DNA of 64,000 nucleotides from Dyadobacter sp. SG02 (lineage in GTDB: Bacteria; Bacteroidota; Bacteroidia; Cytophagales; Spirosomataceae): contig NZ_FNYL01000001.1 in assembly GCF_900109045.1 (NCBI RefSeq), positions 124,001 to 188,000 on the forward strand, read 5' to 3'. The notes under the pieces are model-generated. The model had not been told where the DNA came from and searched no databases. It saw nothing but the letters and a program-made list of their open reading frames with translations. Shown here in pieces: positions 53,359 through 62,074 of this stretch. A program made the translations under genes and the position numbers. Every line of letters begins with the position of its first letter. The stretch's first letter is position 1.

Positions 53359-53577
53359 TCAAGAGCGGTTTCCGCAAATCCTTTCTTGCCTGATCCCGGC
53401 TCTACGTTCTTCCATGGCTTTCCAATAATTCTCCCAGTATTCGGGTGGATGGTTGGCGATAATACGATCCAGCTTTTCCCTACCAAATTTTCTAGCTGCA
53501 AGGCGCAGCCTTTCGAGCTCACCCGCCGTAAATTCAATTCTACCTGAACTTGTGTTGTTGATCACCTCTGATTTCAT
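53359..53577 (-). CDS. small helical protein downstream of the DUF6934-like gene
   Basis: A 72-residue protein, charged and probably helical: IEFTAGELERLRLAARKFG, then LDRIIANHPPEYWENYWKAMEE and a basic tail. The HPPEYW segment with its aromatic run looks conserved-protein-like, though I cannot name a family. It lies 25 bp downstream of the DUF6934-like gene on the same strand, so the two form an operon. It could be a partner or antitoxin-like protein, but this is conjecture. Confidence 0.5.
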   Translation of the reverse strand: MKSEVINNTSSGRIEFTAGELERLRLAARKFGREKLDRIIANHPPEYWENYWKAMEERRAGIRQERICGNRS

Positions 53578-53602
53578 ACGCTCAAAAGATTAGTGGTTCT
53601 AA

Positions 53603-54043
53603 TTATCTGGTTTTTATTGATATAATAAACGAAAGGTAATTTTGTCCAGGTTGAAAAATTTCTTTACAGCGGCCATTAAAACCATAGATATCAAAATACT
53701 GTCCTAAATCAACTGATTCCCGCAGAATTGCCATTTGATACAGGCGAGCCCGTGCAGACGTAGAAGCTTCGATAACGACAGACGCTTCAGGGCGATCCGA
53801 CAAAAAGAATGCAATAGCTTTCGAAACCGTCGACAACACAGCGGTCGTGTCCCCATTGTCACCGCGCTCATCGACATCGATACTGCCATCATCCCGTAGA
53901 TTTCCCAAAACAACTGCATAAGAATCAGGGTCATTCATTTGAGTAAAGACCACAATCTTATCAATCTTCGAATCTTCTGAACTCGCGAAATAGAAAATAT
54001 CACCATCGCTATCAGGAATGTAATCGTACCAGGCTGTATTCAT
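53603..54043 (-). CDS. DUF6934-like protein
   Basis: A 146-residue protein from ATG 54043: WYDYIPDSDGDIFYFAS, then KIVVFTQMNDPDSYAVVLGNL, TAVLSTVSKAIAFFLSDRPEA and ASTSARARLYQMAI. That order (F/YFxS start, LGNL/FGDL, D-rich turn, TV...IxxFLxxxP, ST-AR-RLYQM) matches what I remember of DUF6934, a Bacteroidota family of unknown function often found with small neighbours. The longer open frame back to 54166 adds a low-complexity basic stretch without family resemblance, so 54043 is preferred. Confidence 0.65.
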   Translation of the reverse strand: MNTAWYDYIPDSDGDIFYFASSEDSKIDKIVVFTQMNDPDSYAVVLGNLRDDGSIDVDERGDNGDTTAVLSTVSKAIAFFLSDRPEASVVIEASTSARARLYQMAILRESVDLGQYFDIYGFNGRCKEIFQPGQNYLSFIISIKTR

Positions 54044-54290
54044 TTGAGAAGAGTCTTTATTTCTTCCCAATTTGTAACAACTGCAAACCCTTGCCCTAAT
54101 CCGATGTACAAATGGCAGCGACGGATTAGTAAGCGCCATCTTATTTATAGTCGTGAGCAAGATCAATCCTGGAAGCCCAATTTAATGGACAAGAACCTTC
54201 CTTCCAAAAGCAATAGCCCTCCGGCCCAAACTGATTATCAAGCGTAAAACCCGCATTTCATCCCTGCAAACTAACGCCTCGTCAATCCGA
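54044..54290. other. intergenic region, nothing firmly recognised
   Basis: The region between the minus-strand DUF6934-like gene and the IorA-like promoter holds only weak open frames on both strands (for example 54044-54247 plus) without protein-like composition. It must contain the promoter of the minus-strand pair. Confidence 0.4.
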
Positions 54291-54322
54291 TTTGCGCTCG
54301 GAAGTCATGAGCTTTACATTCG
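54291..54322 (+). promoter_or_regulatory. candidate promoter of the molybdenum hydroxylase operon
   Basis: TTTG (54291-54294) and TACATTCG (54315-54322, one mismatch to TAnnTTTG) are 20 bp apart, the expected Bacteroidota geometry, and lie 30 bp before the ATG at 54353. Confidence 0.4.
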
Positions 54323-54352
54323 GAGCATTCGAAACTTTCAACCTGATTACCT

Positions 54353-54814
54353 ATGCCTTCCTACAAACTTTCTGTGAACGGCAAAGTCTATACCGTCGAG
54401 GCCGATGCGCAAATGCCGCTGCTTTGGGTGATTCGCGACCTTATCGGACTTACCGGAACCAAATACGGCTGCGGGATTGCGCAGTGTGGAGCGTGTACGG
54501 TGCATTTGAGTGGGGCGCCGGTTCGATCCTGCTCTTTTCCTGTATCAGCTGTGGGTGAGCAACCGGTAACGACGATCGAAGGGCTTTCGGAGGACAATTC
54601 GCATCCGGTACAGCGCGCATGGATCGCCGAACAGGTACCGCAATGTGGTTACTGCCAGAGCGGGCAGATTATGTCCGCGGTAGCGCTGCTCGCGGGGAAT
54701 GCCAACCCCGACGACGAGGCCATTAATGGCGCGATGAATGGAAATATATGCCGTTGCGGGACGTATCCGCGTATTCGCAAGGCAATCAAAACTGCCGCCA
54801 GCTATTCGCATTGA
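54353..54814 (+). CDS. (2Fe-2S)-binding subunit of an isoquinoline 1-oxidoreductase/aldehyde oxidase-type enzyme (IorA-like)
   Basis: A 153-residue protein of the xanthine-oxidase family small subunit. The plant-ferredoxin-type cluster uses Cys40, 45, 48 and 60 ([13 protein letters not shown] ... RSC); the second cluster uses Cys98, 101, 133 and 135 (QCGYCQSGQ ... ICRCGTYPR). All eight ligands are present. It passes electrons from the molybdenum centre of the large subunit, encoded 9 bp downstream, to an external acceptor. There is no FAD subunit gene, as usual for IorAB-type enzymes that use cytochromes. Confidence 0.95.
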   Translation: MPSYKLSVNGKVYTVEADAQMPLLWVIRDLIGLTGTKYGCGIAQCGACTVHLSGAPVRSCSFPVSAVGEQPVTTIEGLSEDNSHPVQRAWIAEQVPQCGYCQSGQIMSAVALLAGNANPDDEAINGAMNGNICRCGTYPRIRKAIKTAASYSH

Positions 54815-54823
54815 TCAATTCCC

Positions 54824-56995
54824 ATGGAGCCAAAGGATATTTCCCGCCGAAACTTTCTTCATCAGGCCGCATGGTCGGGTGCGGTGCTTACACTTGCTGC
54901 ATACATGCCTTCGTACGGGCAAACGCTCCCGGAAATCATTAATCCTGTCACAAACGGGGCGCTGCCGGGGACAGAGCTGCTATCCTGGATTTCCATCAGC
55001 CGGGCGGGCAAAGTCACGCTCATGTGCAACCGTTCCGAAATGGGTCAGGGTACGTTTCAGGCGCTTCCGCAAATGCTCGCCGAAGAACTGGAAGTAGCAC
55101 TCGACGACGTTCAAATCGTTTTTGCACCGGCCAATCCTGAAAAATATGGCCCTCAGCCGCAGGAAGGAAGCTTTTCCGTCCGCGGATGGGCGCCGCGCCT
55201 GTTACGCACCGGCGCCTGCGCACGCGAGATGCTGATCGACGCCGCTGCAACCGAATGGAATGTTCCCAAAACCGAATGCTATGCCGAAAACGGGTTGGTT
55301 ATCAATCGGGTAAGCCAAAAGAAACTATCCTACGGCGCGTTGATTGAAAAGGCGGCCAAACTTAAACCGTCCGCCGATGTCGCATTGAAAAAGCGGGCCG
55401 ATTATAAAATCATCGGTAAACCTGCTCCACGAAAAGATATTCCCCTGAAAACCAACGGATCTGCCGTTTTCGGTCTTGACAAAAAACTACCCGGCATGAA
55501 ATACGCGGTGATCGAGCGTAGCAGGCGGTTCAGGGAAACTGTAAAAGGCTTCGACGATTCCGAAACGCGAAAAGTGCCCGGTGTTTCGCACGTTTTGAAA
55601 GTAAAAAGACCCGTATTTTCCCAATACTGCGAAGGTGTCGCTGTCGTTGCCGATACGCTTTGGGCAGCCATGCAAGGCCGCAAAGTATTGAAAGTGCATT
55701 GGAATGAACCGGATTTTGAACTTCCCCGTACCGCATCGCTTGAAAAACAAATGCGGGATAATCTGCAAAAAATTGGGAACGAACCAAAGTTTGACAGCGA
55801 GTACGCCCATTGCAAGCAAAAGCTGGAAGGGGCTTATGAAACGCCTTACCAGTCGCATAGCTGTATGGAGCCGCTCAATTGTATTGCCGACGTCCGCTCG
55901 GATAGCATCGAAATATGGGGACCAATTCAGGAGGCCAACTGGATTCAAGCCGACCTGAGCCAGCGGTTCAATATCCCCATCGGGCACGTGGCCGTACATA
56001 TGACCTTCCTCGGCGGCGGTTTTGGGCGAAAAGCCTTTCCTGATTACCCCTATGAAGCAGCACTCATTTCCAAAGAAATACAAACTCCCGTGCAGGTAGT
56101 ATGGACGCGCGAAGACGATATGATGGCCGGCCCATTCCGCCCCGGCGCCTTCTTTACGTTGAAAGGCGGGCTCACTGCCGACGGCCGCATTCATGCATTT
56201 CAGGCCAAAACGGCTACCCAGTGGATCGGCCAGGATTGGTCGGTCACCCCGCCTGGTCCACCCGAGGCCGCCGGGTACAACACGGGTGATTTCGAAGGGT
56301 TACTACATCCCTACCGCCAGGGAATCCCGCATTACAGCTTCGGGGGCGCGGGTACGCACTCGCCCATACCCGTGATGTGGTGGCGCTCCGTGTCCGCGTC
56401 CACGAACGGGTTCGCATGCGAGAGCTTTATAGATGAACTGGCACATCTGGCGGGCAAAGATCCGCTGGCGTTCCGGCGCGAACATTTACCCAGCACACGG
56501 TACCAGGCGTTGATCGACCGGATGGCCAAACTGACCCACTGGCAATCCAGAAAAAAAAACGACGGCTGGGGCGTCGCATTCACGGAATGTTTCACAGGCA
56601 TTTGTGGTCATGCGGTAAAAGTGGCGCGCAATGCTGCCGGAAAAGTCAGGATAGAAAAAGTGATTGCGCTGATGGATTGCGGCTGGTATGTAAACCCCGA
56701 CATTATAAGAGCGCAGGTCGAAGGCAGTATCGTGATGGCGCTGGGCGCCGCCACTATTCATGCAACGACATTCGACGATGGCCAGGCCGTCCAGCAAAAT
56801 TTCGACACCTACCCAATGCCGCGCATTGCCGACATTCCGCCCATTGAAGTATACATCATGGAAAACGATGAAAAACCGGGCGGTGTGGGTGAGCCGGGGC
56901 TGCCTCCGTTTGCCCCGGCCCTCGCCAACGCGATTTTCGACCTCACAGGCCAGCGCATTCGCCGGCTTCCGTTCAGCCTGGATGATATTTCGTAG
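54824..56995 (+). CDS. molybdopterin-binding large subunit of an IorB/aldehyde oxidase-type enzyme
   Basis: A 723-residue protein with a Tat-like N-terminus (SRRNFLHQAAWSGAVLTLAAY), so the complex is probably exported folded. The molybdenum-cofactor segments are present: GKVTLMCNRSEMGQGTFQAL, EGSFSVRGW, QSHSCMEPLNCIA, FLGGGFGRKAF and MWWRSVSASTNGF. The C-terminal motif GVGEPGLPPFAPALANAI carries the catalytic Glu. The length fits the single-chain IorB type with duplicated halves. It works with the 2Fe-2S subunit upstream. Substrate could be an aldehyde or N-heterocycle; the sequence does not decide. Confidence 0.93.
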   Translation: MEPKDISRRNFLHQAAWSGAVLTLAAYMPSYGQTLPEIINPVTNGALPGTELLSWISISRAGKVTLMCNRSEMGQGTFQALPQMLAEELEVALDDVQIVFAPANPEKYGPQPQEGSFSVRGWAPRLLRTGACAREMLIDAAATEWNVPKTECYAENGLVINRVSQKKLSYGALIEKAAKLKPSADVALKKRADYKIIGKPAPRKDIPLKTNGSAVFGLDKKLPGMKYAVIERSRRFRETVKGFDDSETRKVPGVSHVLKVKRPVFSQYCEGVAVVADTLWAAMQGRKVLKVHWNEPDFELPRTASLEKQMRDNLQKIGNEPKFDSEYAHCKQKLEGAYETPYQSHSCMEPLNCIADVRSDSIEIWGPIQEANWIQADLSQRFNIPIGHVAVHMTFLGGGFGRKAFPDYPYEAALISKEIQTPVQVVWTREDDMMAGPFRPGAFFTLKGGLTADGRIHAFQAKTATQWIGQDWSVTPPGPPEAAGYNTGDFEGLLHPYRQGIPHYSFGGAGTHSPIPVMWWRSVSASTNGFACESFIDELAHLAGKDPLAFRREHLPSTRYQALIDRMAKLTHWQSRKKNDGWGVAFTECFTGICGHAVKVARNAAGKVRIEKVIALMDCGWYVNPDIIRAQVEGSIVMALGAATIHATTFDDGQAVQQNFDTYPMPRIADIPPIEVYIMENDEKPGGVGEPGLPPFAPALANAIFDLTGQRIRRLPFSLDDIS

Positions 56996-57040
56996 CCGCT
57001 GCGGAGCAGCCCTTGTTCCACAGCCGCTATGAAACAGCTA

Positions 57041-59809
57041 TTATTTCCCTGAAAGTGATTTGATAAACAGAATCACCGACTCGATATCGTTATCCGAAAG
57101 CACACCCACGAACGATGGCATTTCTTCATTATAACCTTTGACAATGTGTTTGGAGGGCGTCAGGATCGATTCGCGGAGGTAGGCTTCATCAGCGACTACC
57201 TTCGTACCATCGTCAAAAGTCCGCTCCGATTTGTACAGGTTCTGAAACGGCGGGCCGTACATCCCCTTGGTACGGGTACCTTCGGAATGGCATCCGGCAC
57301 AGGCCATTTTCTGGAATATCTCCCGGCCCTTCTCTGCCGAAGCGGCTGTTTCAGTCACCGCCACTTTGGAGGTTTCGGAGCGTTTAGTATTCAATAATGC
57401 GAGGTCGACGCCTTCAAAACCTTTCAAATCCACATCGGTCGACTGATTAATGGTAAACCAGAACTGGTCGTTCACCTTTTTTCCGTCCGCGGCCTGCAAA
57501 TGGTAGGTAACTTCCATTTGCATGATCTCGGTCATTTCAGGTACGAGCAGCAACACGCTTTTACGATCCGCGGACAAATACGATCCCGCCACATACATTG
57601 TCTCCTGCCCTGTCGAACCATCCAGTTTGAAATGCCCCGAGCCGTATTCCTCGGTACGTTTGTAATTCCATCTTCTCACTTCAAAATTCTTCGGATCGCT
57701 TGCAGTGGCTTTATCCAGCGGCGAATCGAAACGAAGCACAATACCTTGCTTGCCCGCACGGAAATGGTTAGGCAAATAACTCGGCTTGCCGGTATAGCGG
57801 AGCCTCAGCAATGCACTGATGCCGTTCGAGCTGGAACCCCAAAGGTTAAAGCCAGCCACATACAATTGTTCGTCAACCGGGTTCATCGCCCCTTTCGAAG
57901 TGGGCGCGGGATAATTGGCATTAATGACGGACACTCCCCCCTGAACAATGCTGGTGGTACTGTCGATCAGTACGCGGAATAATCCGGGTCGGCCGAACGA
58001 AAAGTGAATCAGATTCCCGTTTAATGGCCCCATTTTAGAACTGGTAGCCCAGACCTGACTGATCGCCGAGCGGTCTACGCTGTGAGGGATCCAGGTCAGC
58101 GGCGGTGTTACTGCCGGGTTATCTTTCCGGTGCAAGGTCGGTTCCACACCAAAATAATCGCCCTTGTGAATGACAAAAATCGGCGTGGAAGGCACGAAGT
58201 TACCTTGCTGGTCAGAAGATGTCAGAATGCCTTTGACAGGATGCATTCCCAAATACGGGCCGCGTAAACCGGTCGCCACAACTTCCGCGCTGCGGCCATC
58301 CTGCGAAATGTGCAGAATAGTCCCGTTCTGGTCGGAACCTGCACGGAAACCCTTGCCGGTAACCTTCGTCATGCCTGGCCCGTTGCTCAAACTACCGCCT
58401 TTGGCAATATAAAAACTACCATCCGGCGCCGTCACCAGGTCTCCTGCCCACTCGCGCGACTCGGCCGACTGCCCCATTACATTGGAGAAATTCTCATAGT
58501 AATCGGCCACGCCGTCGTTGTTCAGGTCGTGAAAACGGACAATGCCATTTCTGTCGAAAACAAAAATCTGTTCTTTTACAATTTCGATGCTCATCGGCTC
58601 GTGAAGGCCCGATGCATAGCGCCGCCATTTCAGGTTTTGGAGGCTTTTATCAATGCCTTCCACAGTCCAAACGTCGCCGTCGAAGGTCACAACCGCCGCT
58701 CTTCCGTCCTTAAAAAAGCCCACATCAGCCACACGTACATTTCTTTTCCATGGGTTATTCAAAGGCAATGTCAGTTGATCGGTGACGAATGCGGCCGTAT
58801 CCGGTGCGAGTTTTCCCTGGGTCACAACGGTTTCTTTCCACAAAGCAGGACCACCCTTTTTGAAATCGGGTAATGGAATGTGTTTTGTTTTTACAAATTT
58901 CTCAAATGCCTTTTTGTCCTTCGAAAGCCCTTTCCAAATCGCTACCGTAGCTTCGCCATTGGCCGACGCCGGTATTTGTACGGTCAGGTATTTCCCTTCC
59001 TCCACTCCGGTTTGCCAGTTGGACTTGCCCTTGCCCAAAATGGCCACTGCCGTGACGGTATCCTTACCCGCGCCCTGGTACACGTACGCAATGCGACCTT
59101 TTACTTCGCTGCCGGTTGCATTATCGATTTCAGCGGCTGTCAGGAATAGATCAGTGGAAACATCGCCGGCCTGGATCGCACGCGTAAATGCCACACCTCC
59201 GTCGAATTTCGCGCTACCGGGAAGCTCGTAGATATGCGCTTTGCCCACCGAATAGTCGAGTATGGAACGGTTACCGTACACATACACGCCATTGTAACGC
59301 CCCTGCTCGGCGGGAAGCGGCTTCCAGGTCGGTGGCAACGACTGGTCGGTGCGGTACTGCGGCTTGCCGGTCGACCAGCCTGCGTAGGCGCCGGTCGCGA
59401 GCACGGGCGAGCCGGGAACGGTGGCTATATTATTGTTTTTGTTAAAAAAATCCTTGTACGAAACCTGCGCCATCAGCACCATCGGCAGAAATTTGCCCGT
59501 CCATGCCACCGACCACCGCAGCAGATCGGTATCGAAGCACGCGTAGGCGCTGTCGCCCAGCTGCAATGCGAGCGTACGCGCGGCCTGGTTGTCTTTCGGG
59601 AAACCGCCGCCCAACTTGCGGGCGTCGACGGAGGTCGAAATGTAAGGAAAACCGGGCTCGACAAATGATGCCAGTTGCAGCGAATCGGGACGGTCGGAAG
59701 CGGTGTTGCGGGTGTAGGTGTAGCCGGTCATCAACACCGACGCCAGGGTGACGCCGCCCAGCAGGGCAATGCCCCACCGTTTGCCCCGGTACTTTTGAAT
59801 GTTAAGCAT
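57041..59809 (-). CDS. DUF6797-type protein with C-terminal c-type cytochrome domain
   Basis: A 922-residue exported protein with an N-terminal anchor or signal peptide (about 10-33). An N-terminal beta-rich region (about 50-340) resembles DUF6797 as I recall it. A beta-propeller of the glucose/sorbosone-dehydrogenase type follows (about 350-680; VADVGFFKDGRAAVVTFDGDVW, VFDRNGIVRFHDLNNDGVADYY). A final cytochrome c domain (about 815-922) has the heme site MACAGCHSEG and a distal Met (EEMPSF). Such proteins occur in sets for oxidation of sugars or alcohols. It is convergent with the molybdenum hydroxylase (45 bp gap) and could accept its electrons, which is speculation. Confidence 0.82.
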   Translation of the reverse strand: MLNIQKYRGKRWGIALLGGVTLASVLMTGYTYTRNTASDRPDSLQLASFVEPGFPYISTSVDARKLGGGFPKDNQAARTLALQLGDSAYACFDTDLLRWSVAWTGKFLPMVLMAQVSYKDFFNKNNNIATVPGSPVLATGAYAGWSTGKPQYRTDQSLPPTWKPLPAEQGRYNGVYVYGNRSILDYSVGKAHIYELPGSAKFDGGVAFTRAIQAGDVSTDLFLTAAEIDNATGSEVKGRIAYVYQGAGKDTVTAVAILGKGKSNWQTGVEEGKYLTVQIPASANGEATVAIWKGLSKDKKAFEKFVKTKHIPLPDFKKGGPALWKETVVTQGKLAPDTAAFVTDQLTLPLNNPWKRNVRVADVGFFKDGRAAVVTFDGDVWTVEGIDKSLQNLKWRRYASGLHEPMSIEIVKEQIFVFDRNGIVRFHDLNNDGVADYYENFSNVMGQSAESREWAGDLVTAPDGSFYIAKGGSLSNGPGMTKVTGKGFRAGSDQNGTILHISQDGRSAEVVATGLRGPYLGMHPVKGILTSSDQQGNFVPSTPIFVIHKGDYFGVEPTLHRKDNPAVTPPLTWIPHSVDRSAISQVWATSSKMGPLNGNLIHFSFGRPGLFRVLIDSTTSIVQGGVSVINANYPAPTSKGAMNPVDEQLYVAGFNLWGSSSNGISALLRLRYTGKPSYLPNHFRAGKQGIVLRFDSPLDKATASDPKNFEVRRWNYKRTEEYGSGHFKLDGSTGQETMYVAGSYLSADRKSVLLLVPEMTEIMQMEVTYHLQAADGKKVNDQFWFTINQSTDVDLKGFEGVDLALLNTKRSETSKVAVTETAASAEKGREIFQKMACAGCHSEGTRTKGMYGPPFQNLYKSERTFDDGTKVVADEAYLRESILTPSKHIVKGYNEEMPSFVGVLSDNDIESVILFIKSLSGK

Positions 59810-59942
59810 GTATGGTTCAGGTGATAAAAGAACAATTTTTAAAGCTATACAAAATAGGAACTTACTGGATTACTAATGACCTATTTTCGGGCCCGTATCC
59901 CTTACAGCCCTTGAAAAAGCCTTCCCATTGAATTTAAATCAA

Positions 59943-59950
59943 TATATTTG
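59943..59950 (+). promoter_or_regulatory. candidate -7 element of the purine permease operon
   Basis: TATATTTG matches TAnnTTTG exactly, 17 bp before the ATG at 59968. A TTG lies at 59928-59930 but too close (12 bp) for a standard -33, so only the -7 half is convincing. Confidence 0.35.
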
Positions 59951-59967
59951 AAATAAACCTGAACAAT

Positions 59968-61260
59968 ATGATCTTATTCTCCGGGCTTCGCAAAGAGCAG
60001 ATCTCCACCGAAATCCTGGCCGGGATTTCTTCATTCCTGGCAACGGCGTATATCATCGTCGTGAACCCGTCGATCCTCAGCCAAACCGGCATGCCATTCC
60101 CGGCGGTGCTTACGGCTACGATCCTGGTGTCTTTTTTCAGTAGTTTAATGATGGGCATTTACGCTAACAACCCCATCCTGGTCGCGCCGGGAATGGGCCT
60201 TAACGCATTTTTTACCTACACTGCCGTACTTACCAACGGCCTGTCGTGGCAAGTGGCGCTCGGAACGGTATTCTGGTCCGGCGTATTTTTCTTGATTTTA
60301 TCCGCATTCAATATCCGGTCTTACATTGTGAGGGCTATTCCAAAACCGTTGCGGTTCGGCATCGCAGCGGGTATCGGGCTGTTTATCACACTCATCGGCT
60401 TTGCGAATGCCAAATTCATCGTACCCAATCCGGCGACGATGATCAGCCTGGGAAATCTCAATGCACCGACGCTCACTTTCATCGCCGGGTTGCTCGCAAC
60501 GGTGATCCTGCTGATCCGCAATGTCAAAGGCAGTATTCTGATCGGCATTGTCGTAACGAGCCTGCTCGCCTGGCCGATCGGGCGCTGGTGGGGTGGCTCC
60601 GAAGCGATTATTACCATTGATCATGTAGTTGCAAAACCCGATTTCAGCCTGCTATTCCAGCTCGACTTTCTCAATTCCCTGAAATGGAGCCTGGCACCGA
60701 TTATTCTGGCATTCGTATTTACCGATATGTTCGACAGCCTTTCCACGTTCGTCGGGCTGGCCGAAGCCTCCAACCTGCTCGACGAGAACGGCGAACCTCG
60801 CAATATCCGCCGTTCGCTGATGGTGGACGCTATTTCGACCACCATCGCGGGACTAACGGGCAGCAGTCCGGGCACGGCGTATATCGAATCGGCCGTAGGC
60901 ATCGAGCAGGGCGGCAAAACCGGATTGACGGCCGTCACAGGTGCGATTTTGTTCCTGCCCTTCCTGTTCCTCTCGCCCCTGCTAAGCGCGATACCTACCA
61001 TCGCCACTGCCCCAGCCTTGGTACTGGTAGGTGTTTTCATGATGAAACCGGTGATCCGCATCAACTGGAACGACCTTTCGGAGGCATTTCCGGCATTCCT
61101 GGCCATGGTACTGATTCCCTTTACCTACTCCATTACGCAAGGCATTATCTGGGGATTTCTGAGCTGGACAGCCTTGAAGTTACTCACCGGGCGCGCCAGG
61201 GACATTAGTATAGCCCTCATTATCATCGATATTTTTGCCATCCTGGCGCTGATTTTTTAA
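59968..61260 (+). CDS. NCS2/AzgA-type purine (adenine/guanine/hypoxanthine) permease
   Basis: A 430-residue inner-membrane transporter with 12-14 spans. Family signatures are clear: AGISSFLATAYIIVVNPSIL, NNPILVAPGMGLNAFF, FGIAAGIGLFITLIGFANAK, FVFTDMFDSLSTFVGLAEAS and GTAYIESAVGIEQGGKTGLT. This points to the AzgA branch, which moves purine bases with protons. The next gene, 7 bp downstream, encodes an exported nucleosidase that would release adenine outside, so the two fit as a salvage unit. Confidence 0.93.
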   Translation: MILFSGLRKEQISTEILAGISSFLATAYIIVVNPSILSQTGMPFPAVLTATILVSFFSSLMMGIYANNPILVAPGMGLNAFFTYTAVLTNGLSWQVALGTVFWSGVFFLILSAFNIRSYIVRAIPKPLRFGIAAGIGLFITLIGFANAKFIVPNPATMISLGNLNAPTLTFIAGLLATVILLIRNVKGSILIGIVVTSLLAWPIGRWWGGSEAIITIDHVVAKPDFSLLFQLDFLNSLKWSLAPIILAFVFTDMFDSLSTFVGLAEASNLLDENGEPRNIRRSLMVDAISTTIAGLTGSSPGTAYIESAVGIEQGGKTGLTAVTGAILFLPFLFLSPLLSAIPTIATAPALVLVGVFMMKPVIRINWNDLSEAFPAFLAMVLIPFTYSITQGIIWGFLSWTALKLLTGRARDISIALIIIDIFAILALIF

Positions 61261-61267
61261 ACTCAAC

Positions 61268-62074
61268 ATGAAAAAAAATTCGCTACTCACATTCCTCTTT
61301 CTGCTCTTCATTCTTCCTGCAAGATCCCAAAGCGTCACCGGCATTCTCGGGGCATTTCCGCCGGAACTGGTATTGCTGGAAAGTGAAATGACACAGAAAA
61401 AAGATACGATTATCAGTCAGATCCGCTTCATTAAGGGCGAATTGCGCGGCAGGCGCGTGGTACTCGCGGAAACTGGCGTCGGCAAGGTGAACGCCGCCAT
61501 TACCACCGCAATGATGATCCAGCATTTCAAACCCCGCGAGATTGTATTCTCCGGGATTGCGGGCGGCGTAGACCCTGCACTGGCGCCGGGTGATCTCGTA
61601 ATCGGGACGCAAATCGCTTACCATGATTTCGGGCAGATCGACGATGCCGGAATGCATTACTGGGTCACGAAAAACCCTTTTACCAAAAAAGATAATCCCC
61701 TGAAATTCCACAGTGATTCCGCAATGATCAGCAAGGCACTTTCGGTTTCTAAAAATTTAAAACTGGCTAAGGTAGAGCGTGATAACGGAAGCTTCACGCC
61801 GGCAGTGAAGACGGGCATTATCGTCACGGGCGATCAGTTTGTTTCATCCGAAAAAGTCACAAAACGACTGCTGACCGACCTCAATGCGGCCGCTACCGAA
61901 ATGGAAGGCGCCGCCATCGCGCAAACCTGCTACCAGCAAAACACTCCGTTTCTGATCATCCGCAGCCTGAGCGACAAGGCCGACGGCAAAGCCAAAGCGG
62001 ATATGGACCAGTTTTACGATGTCGCCGCACGCAATGCGGCCACGCTCGTTATGGCCGTGATTGAGGAAAAGTAG
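61268..62074 (+). CDS. exported 5'-methylthioadenosine/S-adenosylhomocysteine nucleosidase
   Basis: A 268-residue protein with a signal peptide (1-22, ending ARSQS), unlike the cytosolic enzyme. The nucleoside phosphorylase-like core has VLAETGVGKVNAAITTAMMI, FSGIAGGVDPALAPGDLVIG, HDFGQ, GDQFV, the catalytic Glu in EMEGAAIAQ and the catalytic Asp in SLSDKADG. It splits MTA or SAH to adenine plus the thiosugar, here most likely in the periplasm. It is coupled to the purine permease upstream (7 bp). The 3' end overlaps the convergent ClC gene by 26 bp. Confidence 0.9.
   Translation: MKKNSLLTFLFLLFILPARSQSVTGILGAFPPELVLLESEMTQKKDTIISQIRFIKGELRGRRVVLAETGVGKVNAAITTAMMIQHFKPREIVFSGIAGGVDPALAPGDLVIGTQIAYHDFGQIDDAGMHYWVTKNPFTKKDNPLKFHSDSAMISKALSVSKNLKLAKVERDNGSFTPAVKTGIIVTGDQFVSSEKVTKRLLTDLNAAATEMEGAAIAQTCYQQNTPFLIIRSLSDKADGKAKADMDQFYDVAARNAATLVMAVIEEK

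Noticed and set aside
54044..54247. 67-codon plus-strand frame upstream of the IorA-like gene
   Set aside because: Low-complexity Ser/Pro/Lys composition and no conserved pattern; treated as intergenic.
55487..56194. 235-codon minus-strand frame inside the molybdenum hydroxylase gene
   Set aside because: Shadow of a gene with intact cofactor motifs on the plus strand.
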